Source: a bacterium (GTDB taxonomy: Bacteria > Verrucomicrobiota > Kiritimatiellia > UBA8416 > CAMZLY01). From it: a DNA stretch of 8,039 bases. Below, in pieces: positions 4,366-8,039 of the stretch. Below the pieces are notes generated by a model. It was not told the DNA's origin, made no database searches, and saw nothing but the letters and a program-made list of their open reading frames with translations. Numbering within the stretch: the stretch's first letter is position 1; every line of letters starts with the position of its first letter. Location: the NCBI GenBank assembly GCA_030632465.1, contig DAOVUR010000081.1, positions 1 to 8,039 of the forward strand. Reading direction: 5' to 3'. The position numbers and the translations under genes are program-made.

Positions 4366-6798
4366 CTATTTATTCTGTTTTTTCCAGTAGTAGTGGCGTA
4401 TTAGATGGCTGGTGCGCATTATCATTATGTTGCGGAGATACCATCTGGAGTTGTCTGGCATATAAAATGGCGGACATTTAGATTCTGGAAAACCTTCGAT
4501 CCAGAGGTCAGTGGCGTTGTATGCGTAATCTTCGTTGCCAGTGACTTCTGCCATATAGCCATTAAGATTGGCTAGGAAGAGTGGGGCATCAAAGAAGTTC
4601 TCAGGAAACTCAGCATCACAGCCGGCTTTTAGTAGTGCTAGTACGTTGGTGTTCCCGCCAACATGATGTAGCTCACAAAGAGCCTGTATGCTGTAGCAGT
4701 AGCCAATATCACCCTTTGTATAGCCCTGACCAAGAGTTTGGTTTAGTGAATGTAAGTGTGGACCTAGGCTTTTCCAGATGGGCATAATGAATGTTTCAAA
4801 CTGTTTGTTTGCTTTATCAAGCCAAACTTTATCGGCTGTCAGGTCGTACATCGCAATATATGCAAAAATAGCACGTGATATTCCCTGAACATGCGTTTTT
4901 GGGCTTTTTGGGTTGCTCCATTCGCGCTCAATAGCAGCAATATTTACTTTTACACATTCTAAGCTTTTCATATCACCTGTCATCATATAATGAAGAACTA
5001 CACCAACAAGCCAATTGTTGACAATTGTCGGCGTGTCGTAATTGCTATTTAGACGTCTGATATGGAAGTGCGTATAGGTGCCAGGTTTACGTTGCACACC
5101 CTGAAACTTTTCCACTTCGCGTTTTGACCAGCCTTGGTCGATCTCTATGCGATGCTTAGTCATCTGTGAGGCGAGCTGCATGAATAGTGGATTCCCCGTC
5201 TGCATAGCTCCCATATGCATGGCGTACGGCCAATCGTAAGAGAGGCTGGTTGTACCCATACCTGATATGGCAATATCACCAAAATCCATCCATCCATACC
5301 AGTATCCAAAAGCATTATTAGATTGACGGGCACGTGTATTGTCTGGGTCTGTTCGTGCATGCCAGATGCTAGATTTGCTATCTTTATCAGCAATACTGCT
5401 TATCATTCTTGTCCATGCGTCGAGTTTATCGTCACACTCATCTTCGCCAGTTTTAACGTCAAGTGGTGCAAAGAGTCCTGGCGCAGCTTCTGTGGTTGCG
5501 TAATATTCAGGAGATGCTAATGGGAATATAGGGGCAGAAATTTCTGCATTAAGCTGTTTGGCGCTTCGGCTACCAAAGTCTAGTAATATTTCGTGACTTT
5601 TATGAATGGAACCAGATAGGTTGTAGCCGTTTTTGATTCTTAAAGGATGTATATCTGCATTTGCATAACCTGGGCATGCATGCTGACTGAAAAGGCGCGG
5701 GTAGAGCCCTTCTTTTGGCCAGAGCCATAATTTTAGATTACTATTTTTTAGTTCAATTGATTTCTCGTAGTTCTGCCAGAAATTCTTTATTGATGCCGTA
5801 ATCTTGCCATCACTGCCTGACACTTTAAATACACCATCAGTACGTTTTGCTGATTTTAGCACATTTGTACCGCTACTAATTTTGTACGTAAGGTTACTGT
5901 AGCCATAGGCCCATTGACTAGAAACGGCTTTTTTAGAACTAACACTACCTTGATATACCTTGAGATTTTTTGCTTTTACACCTTCGCATTCTGCGCCAGT
6001 TATGGTGCCAAGTGCAAGATCTAGGTCTATAGCCATACCATCAAAGACAAACCATTCTTGTTTGCCTTTCGCTTTACCTTCAATACCATATCCAAGAGAT
6101 CCATTATTTTCCAGCCAGACGCGAATCTTAACACTTTTTGATCCAGCATAAGCAGTCAGCCTCGCTGTGTAGCTTAGTAATCCGTTATGGATACCTGGAT
6201 ATTTTCCGCGCAGACAGATGGTAGCACGCATAGGGCCAGCCTGTTCGATGGTGATGCTGTCTGGTGCGGACGCCTGAACTTCTTTGCCGTCAATGGTATA
6301 GATAACGAGTCCCTTACTCGCGGGGTTAATAACATCTTTGCCATTAATTTTCAGGAATGAGAATAGCGGTGCTTTACTTTTTGATACGCCGAATGTCATT
6401 GGGCCGGTAGATACTGTTATACCGTCACTAGTCTTGGTTGTTTTAACCGCTGATTTCGGGATAGCTCTTTTTACTGTATCACAAACTATTAATTCGGTTT
6501 TACCGGATGCAGGAATATTGATCTGCGTATCTAGTAATGCCCAACGGATGGAACCATCATCCCACGGCGCCAGCTTAATGAATTGAGACGGATAGATCTT
6601 GCCATTTACCTGAAGAGATAGCTTATTAATATCAGTGACTGCACCTTTTGCAAATGGTACGCCGCACGTCACCTTACTGGCATTACGTGCCACACCTGCG
6701 GTTTCTGTCGCTGTTAGTTTTACTTCCAGAGCTGATGTAACTTGCGCTGTAGCCATGACAGCGCAGATTATTATAAATATCTTTTTTAGCAATTTCAT
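4366..6798 (-). CDS. secreted exo-rhamnogalacturonan lyase-like (YetA/PcRGLX-type) protein
   Basis: This 810-residue protein has a Sec signal peptide (1-23, cut after TSA). The first domain (about 25-110) has the pattern GVPFAKGAV, then a QF segment, then WDDGSIRWALLD (79-90). This is the hallmark of the N-terminal RIFT-barrel-like domain of the PcRGLX/YetA family. A long beta-rich domain follows (about 125-440), containing the family-like NFWQNYEKSIEL (339-350) and LWLWPKEG (357-364). The last part (about 455-800) is helical and aromatic-rich, with FGYWYGWMDFGD (497-508), as expected for an alpha/alpha-toroid. The characterised fungal member cleaves rhamnogalacturonan I from the end by beta-elimination. 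Activity here is inferred from fold, and I cannot assign catalytic residues. AAAGGA lies a few bases before the ATG. It starts 16 bp after the stop of the upstream hydrolase-like gene, so the two are probably co-transcribed. Alternatives are another polysaccharide lyase or a non-catalytic paralogue. Confidence 0.8.
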   Translation of the reverse strand: MKLLKKIFIIICAVMATAQVTSALEVKLTATETAGVARNASKVTCGVPFAKGAVTDINKLSLQVNGKIYPSQFIKLAPWDDGSIRWALLDTQINIPASGKTELIVCDTVKRAIPKSAVKTTKTSDGITVSTGPMTFGVSKSKAPLFSFLKINGKDVINPASKGLVIYTIDGKEVQASAPDSITIEQAGPMRATICLRGKYPGIHNGLLSYTARLTAYAGSKSVKIRVWLENNGSLGYGIEGKAKGKQEWFVFDGMAIDLDLALGTITGAECEGVKAKNLKVYQGSVSSKKAVSSQWAYGYSNLTYKISSGTNVLKSAKRTDGVFKVSGSDGKITASIKNFWQNYEKSIELKNSNLKLWLWPKEGLYPRLFSQHACPGYANADIHPLRIKNGYNLSGSIHKSHEILLDFGSRSAKQLNAEISAPIFPLASPEYYATTEAAPGLFAPLDVKTGEDECDDKLDAWTRMISSIADKDSKSSIWHARTDPDNTRARQSNNAFGYWYGWMDFGDIAISGMGTTSLSYDWPYAMHMGAMQTGNPLFMQLASQMTKHRIEIDQGWSKREVEKFQGVQRKPGTYTHFHIRRLNSNYDTPTIVNNWLVGVVLHYMMTGDMKSLECVKVNIAAIEREWSNPKSPKTHVQGISRAIFAYIAMYDLTADKVWLDKANKQFETFIMPIWKSLGPHLHSLNQTLGQGYTKGDIGYCYSIQALCELHHVGGNTNVLALLKAGCDAEFPENFFDAPLFLANLNGYMAEVTGNEDYAYNATDLWIEGFPESKCPPFYMPDNSRWYLRNIMIMRTSHLIRHYYWKKQNK

Positions 6799-6814
6799 AT
6801 TGTTCCTTTTATTC

Positions 6815-8038
6815 TTAGTTGTTCAAGGTCTTTTCCACTTCAGAGGCAAGCGTAAATAGTTCATCCATACGATTCTGCCAGCCAGAGCTGATGAACCATG
6901 CTTCACCAGGACCATCGGCATTATTACTCATACGAATACGTTTATCTAAGTTTTTGCGACAACGGGTTGATAGATCCTTGCCTAGCTTGGCATTCTGAGC
7001 TTTATCAAGAAGTGCTTTTTCTATAAATATTCTTGCTTCAACCTCCTGGATATTTTCACGAAAAGTTTCAGAGCGTACTGTTGCAACTGGCCCTGTCTTG
7101 CCTTGTCCTAGAATATTAGGTACGCAGTAACTGAGGTTTAGCTGTCCCCAGGCGCTTTCCGGATAACGACCACATATATATGATTTGCGATTTCCGCCAA
7201 TATCAACTTGAAAGAAGTCGGCACCTAGCCGTCCTAACCCACGTGTTCCGGAAGATTTGGCGAAAGCAGTGGCACTTCTAGCTTTGGCGCCCATCCATTT
7301 TTCTAACTTTGTACGTTGCTCTACTAGTGATGAATTCATCGAAAGTTCACGTGGGTAGTACATGATCCAGAAAGGATTGGTCCAGCCAAAGCCGTATCCT
7401 ACTGTTGGATCGACGGGAACGCTACCAATACCCCAAAGTGCAATTGCCATACCTATTTCATACCCCTTCCACTCTACACAGTAGTGATGCGAGTGCACCG
7501 CCCACTTTGCGTTTTTAAAGCCTGAGGTAATATCATCCATGGCCTGCTTGGTTGGTCTTGCATCACCGATTAGTCCATAGAGTCTTGCATTTTCTAGGTC
7601 ATATTTTTTTAGTATAGGTGTTATGCCGTCATTGAATTTTTTCCAGAATACTTTTGCTTCAGGTGTGCCCCATGCTGGGCCTTTACGCTTACTGAGTCGC
7701 CCAGTTTTTTTGTTGACTACGGTGATCATGAGCGGTTTATCAGTGGTACGTCTTGCTGAACCTGTCCCTGATGCGTGTCCCATGGATTCTGCAGGCTCCC
7801 AGCAGTACATAATGACACCGGGTACTTTACCAAGATGCTTGGTTGCTACGGCAAGATATTTATCAATAATCTCGAAGTCCGGCTGAAGATCACCATTTTC
7901 ATCCCGATACCAGCGGAGCATAGCATTTTTATTGCCGAAATGCGTACGCCGGATGGCTGATATATATATAGATTTACAGGATAACTTTGCTAGTTGCGCA
8001 AAGGCCTTGTCTAGTAGAACAAAATGTTCATCACTCCA
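6815..8038 (-). CDS. partial glycoside-hydrolase-like protein, C-terminal 407 residues
   Basis: The reading frame stays open to the window edge. The first visible codon is Trp at 8036-8038, so the N terminus, start and any signal peptide lie outside; the in-frame ATG at 7921 is internal. The visible part starts with a strand-helix pattern (KSIYISAIRRTHFGN). Next come PGVIMYCWEP (with Glu82 of the visible chain), LYGLIGDARP, WAVHSHHYC (180-187) and a Trp-rich stretch, FGWTNPFWIMYYPRE. This resembles the end of a TIM-barrel carbohydrate-active enzyme, of the GH123/DUF4091-like sort found in PVC and Bacteroidota genomes. It ends with a charged helical segment holding EAWFISSGW. I cannot name the family or catalytic residues securely. 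The lyase-like gene follows after 16 bp, which points to joint polysaccharide degradation. The reading frame is certain; the functional class is moderate. Confidence 0.72.
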   Translation of the reverse strand, partial: WSDEHFVLLDKAFAQLAKLSCKSIYISAIRRTHFGNKNAMLRWYRDENGDLQPDFEIIDKYLAVATKHLGKVPGVIMYCWEPAESMGHASGTGSARRTTDKPLMITVVNKKTGRLSKRKGPAWGTPEAKVFWKKFNDGITPILKKYDLENARLYGLIGDARPTKQAMDDITSGFKNAKWAVHSHHYCVEWKGYEIGMAIALWGIGSVPVDPTVGYGFGWTNPFWIMYYPRELSMNSSLVEQRTKLEKWMGAKARSATAFAKSSGTRGLGRLGADFFQVDIGGNRKSYICGRYPESAWGQLNLSYCVPNILGQGKTGPVATVRSETFRENIQEVEARIFIEKALLDKAQNAKLGKDLSTRCRKNLDKRIRMSNNADGPGEAWFISSGWQNRMDELFTLASEVEKTLNN

Positions 8039-8039
8039 C

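Noticed and set aside
4581..6859. Several plus-strand reading frames of 63-82 codons across the lyase-like gene, and others near 7623-7960.
   Set aside because: They are antisense to long, family-recognisable proteins, show no protein-like features of their own and have no upstream signals.
7815..7921. The ATG at 7921 as the true start of the hydrolase-like gene.
   Set aside because: The frame is open for 39 more codons to the window edge. Those codons read as a continuous strand-helix protein pattern, so the gene is truncated by the window.

Overview
The window looks like chromosomal DNA of a Gram-negative bacterium. It encodes an outer-membrane FadL-type beta-barrel protein, a small probable lipoprotein and secreted carbohydrate-active proteins. 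The protein set (a large exo-rhamnogalacturonan-lyase-like protein next to a glycoside-hydrolase-like protein, and a PurF homologue with no catalytic cysteine) and the moderate G+C suggest the Lentisphaerota/Kiritimatiellota side of the PVC group. Bacteroidota-like lineages are an alternative. This assignment comes from protein recall only, at low to moderate confidence.

All five supported genes lie on the minus strand, so transcription runs from high to low coordinates. At the right edge, a partial gene for a glycoside-hydrolase-like protein (6815-8038, 5' end outside the window) is followed after 16 bp by an 810-residue YetA/PcRGLX-like protein (4366-6798). Together they look like an operon for degrading pectin (rhamnogalacturonan) or a related plant or algal polysaccharide. 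A gene-free stretch of about 500 bp follows (3862-4365). It has at least four stem-loops near the lyase 3' end and a good sigma70-type promoter for a 101-residue probable lipoprotein (3556-3861). Next comes a FadL/TodX-family outer-membrane protein (2052-3377). Its promoter region carries two abutting 20-bp palindromes, a likely operator at the transcription start. The fadL-like gene ends in a textbook intrinsic terminator (1994-2028).

The last gene (324-1736) is a PurF-like phosphoribosyltransferase. It has Gly in place of the essential Cys2 and has lost the other glutaminase motifs. It keeps the PRPP-binding loop and all four cysteines that align with the 4Fe-4S ligands of Bacillus-type PurF. 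It has its own promoter and a strong ribosome binding site.

The two non-coding flanks of the PurF-like gene (1-323 and 1737-2051) are repeat-rich. Each holds, in the same order and orientation, a copy of an AGTGAATA-containing repeat and a copy of a second repeat ending in CTCCCGTATAT. The left flank also contains REP-like hairpins and an 85-bp element with perfect 16-bp terminal inverted repeats. The most interesting points are the degenerate PurF homologue, the duplicated repeat pair around it, the twin-palindrome operator before fadL and the structured stretch after the lyase gene.
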